Translations under genes and position numbers: made by a program | Shown here: piece after piece, positions 1 through 10,439 of the stretch | Layout: each line of letters opens with the position of its first letter | Position numbering within the stretch: the stretch's first letter is position 1 | Assembly (NCBI GenBank): GCA_037127255.1 | Contig: JBANSL010000014.1 | Coordinates: 870,501 to 934,500 of the forward strand | Source of the DNA: Persicaria tinctoria | Lineage: Eukaryota; Streptophyta; Magnoliopsida; Caryophyllales; Polygonaceae | DNA length: 64,000 bases | Reading direction: 5' to 3' | Notes under the pieces: generated by a model | The model's database searches: none | What the model was told of the DNA's origin: nothing | What the model saw: only the letters and a program-made list of their open reading frames with translations

Positions 1-611
1 GTGGACGTGGAGGTGGTCGAGGCTGGTTCACTCCATCTTGGGTCCCAAACCGGCAGGAACAACAACATTGGAATCCCTCCTGGAATTCCAATTGGGGTTA
101 TGGAATTCTTGGTGTAGGCCCTCGTCCGACCATCAATAAATTACAAACTCTCAAGCCATGATTATTACTAGTAAATTTCCGATGCCTCCTCGCACATGAC
201 GTCTAATGCAAGTACTCTCTCTCCCATTTTTAATCCTGGCATCTTTTCTAACTCTAAAATCATCGTGGGTAATGGACAATCCCTCATCATCACAAATATT
301 GGCCATGCTACTATATCTCGTACACCCCCTTTAAAACTTTAAAATGTTCTTGTTACCCCCAAAACTTTAAAAATATTGGCCATGATAATCAATGTTCGGT
401 TGAATTTGATCCTTTTGGCTTCTCTGTGAAGGACTTTCCAACCAAGATCGAGATCCAACGGTACAATAGTCAAGGAGACCTCTATCCCTTTCTTCCACAA
501 AATCAATCTGTCAGCACACATTTCGCCCTCTCTGCTCGTTCTCCATCTGTTCAGTTATGGCATCGCAGAGTCGGTCATCCCGGAGATCATGTCTTCAATA
601 AATTAGCATAA
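1..611 (+). pseudogene. Copia polyprotein remnant (gag end to GAG-pre-integrase)
   Basis: Decayed piece of a Ty1/copia polyprotein. The first 160 bases translate in frame 3 as a glycine/arginine-rich stretch (GRGGGRGWF) followed by W/N/Q-rich sequence, as seen at the end of plant Copia Gag. Bases 426-611 encode WHRRVGHPGDHVFNKLA, the GAG-pre-integrase motif (LWHxRLGHP) that precedes integrase. Frameshifts and stops separate the pieces, and no protease DTGA, integrase core or reverse transcriptase follows, so the copy is truncated at about 611 and also open at the window edge. Confidence 0.7.
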
Positions 612-1044
612 ATGGCAGTAGAGAGCCCAGGCGATTTGGAGGCGAGAGGGAGAACCAAGGCTGAGGCGGAGGCAAGAGGGCGATTCAGAGGTGGGACGAT
701 GGCGGAGCGGACAACGACGGAGGGAAGGTGGCGGAGCGGACGGCGAAGAGGAGGCATTCAGACGAATCGAGTAGAAGGGTCGACGAGGGAAGATGGCCGC
801 GGCGACGGAGGGATGAAGGGACGATTGTCTTCTCCACATTGCAAGATCAGAGATCAGAGACGCGGTGCAGTCTTGATTTGGGCGAGCATTTGATGGATTT
901 GAGTCTTTCTTCTCCAATCTCAATTTTCAACAGGGGTTCTTCCATGTCGATTTATCCGAAGTCAGGTTGTTGTTTGGTTCTTCCATGTCGATTTGAGCCT
1001 GTTGCTTGGTTCATGCGATATAGAGATGCGGTGCATCTCCGACA
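612..1044. other. GC- and purine-rich segment, no recognised gene
   Basis: Bases 612-800 are GAGG/GCGG-rich and open in several frames on both strands, which follows from composition rather than coding. I recognise no protein. A phrase near 1005-1036 (ttgcttggttcatgcg...gatgcggtgc) recurs near 1864-1890 on the far side of the TRIM, so the two flanks may be parts of one interrupted sequence. Confidence 0.4.
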
Positions 1045-1629
1045 TGTTGGGGTTTGTGGGTTGTCCCACATTGAAAAATGAGGTATATACCAAACCAAAA
1101 TATAAGGGAGGTGAAGCCCCTACACAATGGCTTAAGCTTTTGTGTAAAGTGGTGAATCCCGACCTTATAACAAAAAACAAAAATAAAAACCCGACACGAC
1201 TTCAGTTTTCATACGACCCGACCGGGATTCTCGAAATCTCACATGGTATCAGAGCAAGTCCGAGTCGGGTCAGTTTTCCTGGCTTCGGGATAGGCTATAA
1301 GAGAATGAGATGTCGAATCCCGTCGTAAAAAACCGGGCGAGCTATAAAGAGATTGAGAGTCTCGACCCGGAAGAAAAAAAAAAAGATTTCAAGTGTCGAC
1401 CCGATCCAGGCGGTCCGCACTTGAGGGGGCGTGTTGGGGTTTGTGGGTTGTCCCACATTGAAAAATGAGGTATATACCAAACCAAAATATAAGGGAGGGG
1501 AAGCCCCTTCACAATGGCTTAAGCTTTTGTGTAAAGTGGTGGATCCCGACCTTATAACCAAAAACAAAAATAAAACCAGACACGACTCCCGTTTGCATAC
1601 GACCCGACTGGGATTCTCGAAATCTCACA
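1045..1629 (+). mobile_element. TRIM: miniature LTR retrotransposon
   Basis: Two direct repeats, 1045-1243 and 1432-1629 (199 and 198 bp), begin TGTTGGGG and end TCACA, the TG...CA form of LTRs. Directly after the first lies TGGTATCAGAGC (1244-1255), the usual plant primer-binding site for initiator tRNA-Met. Directly before the second is a purine-rich CACTTGAGGGGG tract, a polypurine tract. The 188-bp interior has no coding capacity, which defines a terminal-repeat retrotransposon in miniature that depends on other elements for movement. The LTRs differ at only a few positions. No 5-bp target duplication is visible (cgaca before, gtgat after). Confidence 0.85.
1244..1255 (+). promoter_or_regulatory. 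Primer-binding site of the TRIM
   Basis: TGGTATCAGAGC abuts the 5' LTR and is complementary to the 3' end of initiator tRNA-Met, the priming site for minus-strand synthesis in most plant LTR retrotransposons. Confidence 0.85.
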
Positions 1630-1639
1630 GTGATAAATC

Positions 1640-1856
1640 CCGGTGGGCCATATAATGTGGGGGGTCCACACGTCTGAGTGCATCATGCGCACCCAAGCCG
1701 AGCACATAAGACCAGCGGGGTTCCATCCTAAAACCAATTGGCAATAGGAGGAGTAACCCACTAGCTTATATACTAAGGCTTGTTTGTTCAAACTATCGAT
1801 GTGGGACTCTTTTGGTCTGTTCACATCTTTCCTTCTCTCAACACGACAAACTCGTC
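1640..1856 (+). repeat. LTR-like segment related to 14333-14450
   Basis: The stretch around 1721-1782 (ccatcctaaaaccaattgg...taacccactagcttatat...aaggcttg) matches 14333-14393 with a few changes, and both are followed by a tgtgggac motif. This looks like the LTR of a second small LTR family, next to or nested with the TRIM. Confidence 0.45.
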
Positions 1857-2104
1857 CTATTTTGCTTGGTTGATGCGGTGCAGAGATGCGATGAGCCAGA
1901 TCATCCCTTTGTGTAATTCTTTGTTTGAAATCTAAACATGCCTTATTTTGTTGCGATTACGGAGTTTAATTGCCTGATTATTTATTATGTACCTACCTCT
2001 ACCCCTGATTTGCATGGTTGATGCTTTGGGTTTTTGTGCTTAAATTGGATTGTTCGAGAGCACCAGAGCTTTATCAATTTTGTTGACATGTGTTTTTGCA
2101 TTCT

Positions 2105-2560
2105 AGTTTGTTTAGGACGTATTGAATGTATCGATACAATCGAATAATCATATGATATAATCGAATAATCCAGTGATAATGATATCATCGAATAATTTCC
2201 AGTGATATCACCGAATAATTTTTAGTTATTTGTTAAAATAAGTAACGGAACCATTGGATAATCAAGCGATACAATTGAATAATCAAGCGATACCATCGAA
2301 TAATCAAACGATACCTGGAATAAAAAGTTTAGGGCGTTTTCAGGGTCTAGCCGATTAGAATAATCCATCGATACTATTGCATAATCCATCGATACAATCG
2401 AATAATCCAGTGATACGATCGAATAATGCGAAGAAAAAATAACCGAGCGCCTATCATGTGGCAAGTGGATACCATCGAATAATCAATCGATACGATCGAA
2501 TAATCTATTGATACGATCGAATAATCCTGTGATATAATCGAATAATTTAATGGAAAAAAA
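2105..2560. repeat. Degenerate minisatellite, unit about 21 bp
   Basis: Repeated variants of gatac(a/g)atcgaataatc(c/a) occur from about 2125 to 2345 and 2358 to 2550, interrupted by a non-repeated spacer. On the minus strand the array reads as repeated DYSIVS, which explains the short open frames there; they are not genes. Confidence 0.75.
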
Positions 2561-2739
2561 AAATCAAACCCACAAATGGTGTACAAGTGCCTATCATGTG
2601 AAGTGGAGCAAATTTCATGCTTGGGCCCACCACTTTCTTAATTAAAAAAATTGTAAAATTGTCTATTAATTTTAACCATCCATTTCATTAAATCAACGAC
2701 ACTGATTTGTTCAGATAATACACTTTAAGCATTGAGTAC

Positions 2740-2960
2740 ACCGGAATCCACCCTATTAACCTATTTCTTTATTATATTCAGGAAAATAGATTTCATGACT
2801 TTTTAGATTGATCGATTTTCCTATATACTCCGTATAGTTTATTTATGCATATCAACCTAAATTTCCCTGTAACTTTTACGGAACCAGATTTTATCCCCTT
2901 ATTCTTAGTATATGCATTATTTGATAATCACATATTATAATAATAATTATTTTTTTTATC
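2740..2960 (+). repeat. RLP upstream block, left copy part 1
   Basis: Shares colinear phrases with 62680-62850: ttcatgac, gtttatttatgcatat, atcaac, taaatt, aaccaaatttt/aaccagatttt, ccc(c)taattcttagtatatgcat. The right copy lies upstream of RLP-D, so this is the distal end of the equivalent block of RLP-C, now separated from its continuation by the CACTA element. Confidence 0.6.
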
Positions 2961-3173
2961 CTATGTCCTTAGATAATAAGATCCTAAATTAGGAAATTAA
3001 GATTCCCTACAAAAAAAGCAGCGATCATAGAACTCTAATTTAAAAAAAAACTAGACTAATTAAAATTTAAGAAACATTTCTAAATTAGTGTTATTATCGT
3101 ATGCCCTATGGGCATAAGATAAAAAAATCGATATAATAATAATATATCTCACTACCGGAAAAGTGTGTAATTA

Positions 3174-3300
3174 TAGACGCTTTAGTTTCGACGCATTTTA
3201 AAAGCGTCGAAAATTTTCGACGTTCTGAGCTGTCGATTTTTTTTTGACAGATATAGGCGTCGAAATTAACAAAAATCTCGACGTCCTAAAGCGTCGAGAA
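3174..3300. repeat. Left subterminal repeat array of CACTA
   Basis: Several copies of a motif around (a)gcgtcgaaa/tttcgacgc in direct and inverted orientation sit just inside the left end, matching the array at the right end. Confidence 0.8.
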
Positions 3301-3329
3301 TGGCTTCACTCAAAACTTTAACCTAACGG

Positions 3330-3800
3330 AGAGGAGACAGGCCTTCACTCGCGATTCACTCTCCCCGACTCCCGTGCCCCTCTCTCTCTCTGCTTCACAC
3401 CTCCAAAGAACTGCGCCCACCGGAGACGGCCTCCCACCGCCCACCGGAGACGGCCTCCCATCGGCAGTCGATCTCTCCACTCCGAGTACCTTCCCCTGCC
3501 TCCTCTCCGTCTTCGTCTCCCTCGCTCCAATCTCCGCCCCATTTCCGACCTGATCTGCGTTTCTGCTCCAGTCGATTTCTGCTTTTCTGTAAGTTTTACC
3601 TTCACCTATTGATTCTCGGTTGCGACTGCCAATGGTGTTAGACGCCTTTTCTTAAGTTTGATTAATCGACTTAATCGTTTTACCTTCACCTATTGATTCT
3701 CGCTTGCGACTGCCAATGGTGTTAGACGCCTTTTCTGTGAGTTTTACCTTCACCTATTGATTCTCGCTTCTCCCTTGTAGCTCCAAGGTCATCTTCTCCT
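3330..3800 (+). other. GC-rich captured leader-like segment with internal duplications
   Basis: A pyrimidine-rich, GC-rich stretch (3345-3590) resembles the 5' leader of a plant gene and is followed by a possible splice donor (ctgtaagttt). A unit of about 60 bp (ttttaccttcacctattgattctcg...gacgccttttct) occurs at about 3593-3652, again at 3679-3738, and partly from 3744. No protein is recognised on either strand. Confidence 0.45.
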
Positions 3801-5200
3801 GCTCCTCTTCTTCGATTAATCGTTTTTCTTAATTGATTCGATAGCTAGGGTTTCGAAATAAAAATTGGGGATTTTGTAGAGTGGGCTTCACATCAATCGT
3901 AAATTATATTTGAGCCATAGATGTGAACAATTTGCTATATAGAGGCCTAAAAGAACAAAAGCACAAAGAGATGGTAGCTTAGTCCAGATTATTGAGCATA
4001 AACCACACTCAATCTTTTGTTTATATTAGCAAGGACAACTATATATAAATCTGTCATAAAGGTCTATTTTGACAAGAACCTTTAGGATGCATGCTAGCAG
4101 GTGTTGTGAACAACAATGATTTTGATCAAATTCTGTTCTAATTAATGAGTACAGGTCTTGTGTGATTTTATACCCTACCTCTATACGATTATATGTTAGT
4201 TTTCTTGGGAACCTTCTACTTGTATGGACTATGGATTATGCATCAACGAGTTTACAATCAATAACACAAGGAACTTTCTTGAATGAACAGGATGATTTTC
4301 TAGCTCGGACAACTGTCGCACTGGAAGATGTATTCAAGTGTCTTTTCTGGTGATGTATAGTATGTCTTACAACCAAATTTCTATATCGATTAGCATTTTT
4401 GTTTTCTGGATGTTCTCTCGAATGACTTATGATTAGGCCTCCCTGTAAGATACAAATCATGTTCAGTTTCTACATTTTAAACAGGATGCTTTCCTTTGCT
4501 TTTGTTGTTTCATGATTGATTAACCTAGTGCTTTAAACTTTATTTGAACGCTTCTCAATGAATTAAATTAAGCTTATATAATTATGTTCAGTTTCTACAT
4601 TTTAATGAAGGGAAGAATATGTGAAGCATTTTAATGAAGGGAAGATATTGGAGGGCAGGGATGATGGGTTGGAACTTAGAAGTAAATAACAAAAGATAGA
4701 ACAAAGACATAACAATACATCAAAAGGTTTAGAAAAACTAGGTATCAGTTACTGGCATAAATAAAGAAATAAAAGTACAATATCATTCTGCAAAAAAGGA
4801 TATGATCAGCAGTTGAGAATTCATCTTTGCAGGGAAAAATCATCTAATAGATACATACCAAAGATAGCTTTCCAAAGGAAATCCCATACTCTATACAACA
4901 CATTTCAAACAAACCTTCATTCTAGTATGTTTGAAAATAAGGTAATTTCGCCAAACAAAAAGACTGATAAAAAGAAATGGGAATGCTTCAATGTCATATA
5001 CAGACTGAGCAAAGCCATCTTATGATGCATCTTGTAAAGCTGATCCCTAGTTATGCATTGGATCTCCTGTCCAGGAGGATATCAGACAACCTTAAGATGC
5101 TACAGCCAAGCTATGCAAACATACGAAACAACTATAAGTTTACCATAACTTAATGCAAACTGAACAAAAGACAAATAAAAAGCAGCATACATGTTCAAGA
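3801..5200. other. CACTA interior without recognised gene
   Basis: AT-rich, intron-like sequence. One open stretch around 4250-4350 (DDFLARTTVALEDVF) could be an exon remnant, but I cannot assign a family. Confidence 0.35.
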
Positions 5201-5212
5201 TAATCTGCTTAC

Positions 5213-5300
5213 CAATATGTTTGAAGCATGGGTTAGATAGTCACGTACACCATCTTCCCAGAGCTCGTCAGGATGATTTTGTAATTGAGATTGAACCCAA
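5213..5300 (-). pseudogene. Captured exon of unidentified gene, antisense to the other captures
   Basis: On the minus strand an 88-nt segment is bounded by a good acceptor (gtgtacag) and donor (gtaagc) and reads WVQSQLQNHPDELWEDG followed by VRDYLTHASNIL. The sequence looks like an ordinary conserved, charged protein segment rather than a chance frame. I do not recognise the family. It faces opposite to the kinase, transporter and VAP fragments of the same transposon. Confidence 0.5.
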
Positions 5301-7112
5301 CTGTACACATAAATTAGCACAAACAAAACACATTGAAGCAACCAATCAAGTAACGGCCTTTTCAATGTACCATCCAAAGCAATAAAAACTAAGTATAGTC
5401 ATGAGAGAAACCAAAGAAATGAATGAATAAAAAAACTGTTGAGAAACATTAAAGAAGATAAATAAATCACCTTGCAAATTGAGTATTTAATGCTCTAACA
5501 TGCTGTTGAGATGATCCAGCCCTTTGTGAATCCAAAGAAGGTTTAGAAATCCTTAGGAAATTGTGTATTTAGTTGTCTAATTTATTATATAGCTTATATG
5601 TTCTGATTTGATCAAATTTTCACAGGGAAGTAAGGAGTTAAGGCTGCAAGGATATAGGTGCTTCTGTCAATTTTCAACACAAGGACCCAACCCCAACAGG
5701 TTCTCCATCTTCCTCATTCATCCGAAGCTTTGATTGAAGTAAAAGTATCCAAAAACTACTCAATTTGTATGGATCTCCTACTGTTTTTAGTATGCAGTGT
5801 CTTTGATGTATGGATTTCCAACAGTTGCTTTGATGTATTAGATCTTCTAGTGATTTGGTTATGGCTAATTTAATTTTTATTTTAATATTTGGATCCCCCT
5901 CCCCAAATGCACTGAAACGGAAAGAGATTCATTTAGTCATAACGATACTTGTTTATGGGTAAATGAACTAGCTAATAGATTTACAAATACAAAATTCACA
6001 TTTGTTTTATTGTTTATGGGTAACAAAACGGCCCTTAAATTATAATTTTTTTTACAAAACATCCCTAAATTAGAAATTTTCACAAAACCACACATAAAGA
6101 TTCTCTTTAAAAAAAAACATTCTTGAAAGAAAGCCTAATTTATAGATACTTTGTGAGATTTCATTATCTATGGCTGATTTTGTGAAAAGCACCTAATTTA
6201 AGTGTGGTTTTGTGATTTTACCCTTAACTTACAAATGTTTTATGTTTGTGAGTTGCATCAATTCGGCACTGCCATAACTCTGCATTAACTGAACCCATTC
6301 TAGGTTTCCTGTACTGTCAAGGTTTCAATTGGTGCAGTCTCTTGAGCTTGTGTAACCCGTTGGGTGAGGCTTTATTTTAGTCATCTCTCTCAGTCCACAG
6401 TCCTATCTATATTGAGTTTGTGTACTGTATTGTTCATTAAGATTAAGAAATGTGACAGTTTTGCGCTCTACCAAAAAAAAAAAAAGAAAGAAATATGACA
6501 GTTTTGCATTTATTGTAATCTAGGCATTTGTTAGATACTCCAGCATATATACTGCAATTATTTCAAACAAAGTAGGTTTTAAGTACTGAAGAGATCTAAC
6601 TAACTAGTAGTTGGTTAAATAACCCGAAATCTCTTTCCGTTCAATAGGTAAAACCGTTCACACACGCATTTTTAGGATAATAAAAATTTAATGAATCTTC
6701 TTTAAGACCATTTAGTCATAACGATACTTGTCTTATTATGAATAAGTTTGTTGTTGCTCTTGTATGCACTTTAAGACAATTTAGACATAACGATACGTAT
6801 TGATCCTATTTGCTTCATTTGGTCAATTTTATTTTGTTCTATAGTTTGTTTTTCTAAGTGTCTATATTTTCAATGATCATTACGTAGGAATGGATACAAG
6901 TTGGATTGAACTACCAAATAGTCATCCATCATTTATAAACTTTCAGCTCTGTAAAAAATTGATCATCATACAGTACATCATTTATAATCTTTGGTCTTGC
7001 TGAATGGGAACATCTGAAATGTGTTTTTATTGAAAGGCCTTGCCAACTTTTCTGGTTATAAGTTGGTGCAACTTGTAAACTTCACCCCATGGGCTTCTTT
7101 TGGATGTTCTAG
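5301..7112. other. CACTA interior without recognised gene
   Basis: AT-rich sequence with intron-like texture. A possible acceptor and short exon-like stretch lie near 5626-5720. Repeated phrases (cataacgatacttgt near 5938, 6717 and 6784) suggest small internal duplications. No protein family is identified. Confidence 0.35.
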
Positions 7113-7208
7113 GTGGTTAAGGTTGCTGATTTCGGGGTTGCTAGAGTGAAGTCTCAGTCTGGAGTTATGTCTGCAGAAACTGGAACATGTAGGTGGATGG
7201 CTCCAGAG
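7113..7208 (+). pseudogene. Captured exon of STY-type (ACT-domain) Ser/Thr/Tyr protein kinase
   Basis: This 96-nt exon sits between an acceptor (ttctag) and a donor (gtgagt). It encodes [18 protein letters not shown] then [14 protein letters not shown]: the DFG magnesium-binding motif, activation loop and APE motif of a protein kinase. The wording [10 protein letters not shown]...GVM.AETGT.RWMAPE is characteristic of the plant STY8/STY17/STY46 group, which phosphorylates chloroplast precursor proteins. The usual tyrosine of GTYRWMAPE is cysteine here. None of the other kinase subdomains are present, so it is a non-functional captured exon. Confidence 0.8.
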
Positions 7209-7259
7209 GTGAGTTTGTCTTCATGCCTTTTGCTCAATATACTTACCATTTGTAACGTC

Positions 7260-7500
7260 CTGTCAATTCCACCTGCCAGAGGAAATAGCGTCCCTCAAGA
7301 AAAAGGTATCTATCAACGATTTAAAAACAAGTCCCTGGAATTGAAACAAAAGTATGAGATTTATATATGGTGCAGGTGATTGATTCAACCTGCCAGAGGC
7401 TGCAGATTCATTGCTTGGGGGACTCTGTAAACGGAAGCAGTTTATCTTCGGATCCTTCAAGTTGTGTTCAAGACAACAACATCATCTCTGACACTCGTCT
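7260..7500 (+). pseudogene. Captured exon pieces of unidentified gene
   Basis: Two exon-like pieces have plausible splice borders. One follows cctgccag near 7281 and encodes [13 protein letters not shown] sequence up to a gtatct donor. The other follows gtgcag near 7376 and reads [18 protein letters not shown] then NGSSLSSDPSSCVQDNN. I do not recognise the parent family; the pieces could come from one gene or two. Confidence 0.4.
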
Positions 7501-8081
7501 TAGACTTGGTTACGTTTCATTTATATATATTTTACTCTGTACTTGGATTCGATTTTGAGGGTTTCTTTCTGGTGTGTATGTGTATGTTTATGTGTATGGG
7601 AATGGATTGATGCAGGCCACCTACACGTGAACAAGACTGAACCAAAAGGATTGGAGGCTTGGTATTGATCCAGCTAGAGTGATCAGGTGATTTCATTTCA
7701 AGGACATCATTCCAATCAAGGATGTCGATCGGTATGATATTTATGCATCTTTAAAATTTCAAGTAGTTGAATAAGCTCAAAGTGGATTGGGTTGATCAAG
7801 CTTTGTAAACATATTTGTTCTGTTTTTGCACATTCAATTAATATTTAATAATGGAAGTCGTCAGATGGAATTGAAACATATCTGTTGTTTGTAAACATAT
7901 CTGGCTTGTTGTGCATTAGTTTTGTTTACATTTCAAAATTTAACTCACCAATCAACTTCATTTGTTTAACAGCAATGCTTTCAGGGGCATCAATTCCAAT
8001 TTTGTCTCAAGTGAGAACTTTGTGATGCATCACCCTTAGATATGAGATTATTCTTTTGACCGAAACTGTCTCATTTGGCAG

Positions 8082-8617
8082 CTTCTCCTCTCCATCGTTT
8101 TTCTCGGACGGAGGTATACTGCCAACCAAATGCTCGGTTGCTTTCTCGTGGCTGTTGGCGTGGTCATCACTGTGGCCAGGTAAGCTTCATCGTCATTGCA
8201 TATGCATCAGTAAAGTCCAATCCCTTGCGTTTCATATATCAAAATTGTTATTTTCAGTGGCCCTAGTTCTGGTCTCTCACTAAAGGAATCTGGTGCTTTC
8301 TGGAGTCTATTGATGATAGTATCGTTTCTATTGCAAGCTGCCGGTACTGTCTTGAAGATACTTTATATTTTCTTGCTCAAAATCGTTTTGTTCATTGCTT
8401 GTTAATAGGAATGAATAGCTCTTAACAGCTCACTCATATTCGTAGGAAGTCATATTCTTTGGATGCCACACAGCGGTTAAAGGTATGTAAAATTCAGCTT
8501 CGAAAAGAGCTACTCGTCGCTAGAACCTATTGATCTTGCTAAGTGTTGCTGGCTTAACCACTGCAGGGTGGTTCAGTGGATCTGTTCATTGTAAATTCGT
8601 TTGGTCCTGCTTATCAA
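8082..8617 (+). pseudogene. Captured fragment of CRT-like (CLT) transporter gene
   Basis: Four consecutive exons survive with their introns: 8082-8179, 8258-8357, 8446-8482 and 8567-8617. They read LLLSIVFLGRRYTANQMLG, FLVAVGVVITVA; then GPSSGLSLKESGAFWSLLM, IVSFLLQAAGTVLK; then an EVIF...TQRLK-like piece with a small deletion; then GGSVDLFIVNSFGPAYQ. This order and wording match plant chloroplast CRT-like transporters, which are multi-pass membrane proteins moving thiols/glutathione. The second exon has lost its GT donor (at), and start and end of the gene are missing. It is a transposon-borne copy, not a gene. Confidence 0.75.
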
Positions 8618-8695
8618 GTTAGTTCCAGGATCTGAACTGAAACACTTCATGGATTTATCAAATGAATATGCTTTTGAATGTTTACACATTTGCAG

Positions 8696-8785
8696 ACCGT
8701 GTTTATATGACGACGAATCCAAAAAAGTATTGCGTAAGACCTAATACTGGAATTGTGTTGCCCCACTCTTCCTGTAATGTCTTAG
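8696..8785 (+). pseudogene. Captured exon of VAP (VAMP-associated, MSP-domain) protein
   Basis: The exon lies between an acceptor (tttgcag) and a donor (gtgag) and reads MTTNPKKYCVRPNTGIVLP followed by HSSCNVL. This is the core of the major-sperm-protein domain of plant VAP27-type proteins (KVKTTNPKKYCVRPNTG...), which anchor FFAT-motif partners at the ER membrane. The start of the exon is altered and the rest of the protein is absent. It lies 78 bp after the transporter piece in the same orientation. Confidence 0.75.
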
Positions 8786-9079
8786 GTGAGATTCTCCGTT
8801 TCCACCTTCATTGAATTTCTCCCTCTCTTACCAATTTGTCTTCCCCAATATGTTTAATTGTTTATAACGGATAGGCAAAAGATCATCAAAAACATATGAC
8901 CCTAGCTTCCCGAATTGCAAGCAGTGTAACTTGAACTTTTTGTAACCAACAAGTCATCTACATTTTAAGGTAAATGGATTCCAACTAGCGCATGCAAAAA
9001 GATTACTTATCTGAATGTTGTTGCTGATGAAATGATATCATTACTATAGCTCAAAAAGGTGGAAATATGAATCCACACT

Positions 9080-9790
9080 GCAGCTGAATGGAAGGATGTT
9101 GAGGAAGATGCACTGCAGCTATAAAAACAATTACTAGCTGGAAAAAGCAACCAAATTCTTTTATGTAATTTCTCTGTTATGACTGACTCATTTCCCTCAC
9201 TCTCCACTGCATACTCTACAAAGTGAATACTACTCACTGAATTAGCATTTCGTGTTCTACATAATATAATATATTGTTTGCATATGTCTTTAAACTAGGT
9301 GGTGTGAGTCATATGATATGATGAAGATTAAAGAATGGCTGCCCACCCAGAGCTCCAATAAGGAGTTAAGGAATTGACTCTGATTTCCAAAGAAAAGGTT
9401 TGGTTTCTTTATGTGCACCTTAAAATGTAGATGACTTGTTGGTTACAAAAAGTTTAAGTTAATTTTTGGAGCTTTGGATGCAGGATACATTCATTCGCGC
9501 TAAAAGACAGGTTCAGGAATTGCAAAACCAAGGTAATCATGCAATATTAGATGAACTAGTTAGTTTTGTTCTAGATTCCTGTTCTAGATTCCTGGTCTAC
9601 TGAAAATTTATTATTAATAAGTGTTGTTTTTGCTGAAATTCTCCGCATTTGTTACAAACAGACTTATAAAGGAATTTTTTTTGATGGAATCAGGTCCTTT
9701 GGAACCCTTTTAAGGATATTGTCCCAAGAGAGTTGAACAAAAAGTTATCCCAGCAGGCATATGATATCAAAGATACTAAATGATGTAGGT
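9080..9790 (+). pseudogene. Captured exon pieces of unidentified gene(s)
   Basis: Three exon-like pieces are seen. Near 9080-9150 is AEWKDVEEDALQL followed by a stop. Near 9484-9530, between ggatgcag and gtaatc, is DTFIRAKRQVQELQNQ. From 9693 after an atcag acceptor is VLWNPFKDIVPRELNKK. The last resembles the WNPF(D/E)DIVPR motif of the CWC27/CYP57 cyclophilins, a tentative match. The helical QELQNQ-type text suggests a coiled-coil protein. The family of the first two is not recognised. Confidence 0.4.
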
Positions 9791-10009
9791 GTAAAGAAGA
9801 AGAAATTGTACATTTTATTGCTATTGATCTACTAATTTAACTGTCATGTATATTATTTTAAATTCAGCAAGATCTTGATTCATTTGACTAATGCTTTATT
9901 GGATTTGTGTTAATGGTTTTTTGTTAATTAAAGGATTTGAATTAGTGTTTAATGAAAGGGGATTAAAGAAGAAAAATATGCTTTTTATTTTTTTTTGAAA
10001 AATAACATG

Positions 10010-10240
10010 CCAATTTCGACGCTTTAGGGTGTCGAAATTGGCATGTCATTTCTGACGCCTTATGGCGTCGAAATTGACATGCCATTTCCGACGCCCTGGA
10101 ACGTCGAGATTGGTTTCGACAGAATTTTGCGTCGAAACTGGCATTAGCCATTCGTGACGCAAGAATTTTCGACGTTTTTAAAAAGCGTCGAAATTCAAAT
10201 TTGCGACGCTTTAAAGCGTCGAGATTGGTCCTAAAAACTG
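10010..10240. repeat. Right subterminal repeat array of CACTA
   Basis: Dense copies of gacgcc/ggcgtcgaaattg and gcgtcgaaa in both orientations, mirroring the left array. They explain the repetitive short minus-strand frame rich in ASEMACQFRR. Confidence 0.8.
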
Positions 10241-10439
10241 TCGAAAATGACACTGTTTTCCTGTAGTGTCTCTATTACTATAAAAGCATGGATAAGTTGT
10301 TATACCATTGGTTATTTTTTTTGGTAGAAAACGTGAGAGCAAGCTCTCAAAATATATAGCTAGAGAATGGCCTACACAGGAATAATATGGGGATCGAAGT
10401 GGCCTTCCCCTTAATATCTTCGTCAAAAAGAGTGACGAT

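Larger units (their letters stand above)
3150..10268 (+). mobile_element. CACTA (En/Spm-type) transposon carrying captured host exons
   Basis: The left end CACTACCGGAAAAGTG (from 3150) and right end CACTGTTTTCCTGTAGTG (to 10268) are inverted repeats of the CACTA type. They are flanked by the same 3-bp target duplication, tct (3147-3149 and 10269-10271). Both subterminal regions (3174-3300 and 10010-10235) are filled with short motifs built on cgacgctttaaagcgtcgaaa in both orientations, as expected for transposase-binding arrays. In 7.1 kb I find no TNPD/TNPA-like transposase, so the element is probably non-autonomous. The interior instead holds intron-exon segments of several unrelated plant genes, described separately. 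Confidence 0.9.

Noticed and set aside
1045..1629. Cassandra-type TRIM carrying 5S rRNA sequence
   Set aside because: The LTRs show no 5S rRNA internal promoter boxes or 5S-like sequence.
2222..2586. Short minus-strand proteins with repeated DYSIVS
   Set aside because: Translation of the 21-bp minisatellite.
3345..3605. 86-codon R/G-rich minus-strand frame in the CACTA element
   Set aside because: Antisense of a pyrimidine-rich leader-like segment; composition explains the open frame.
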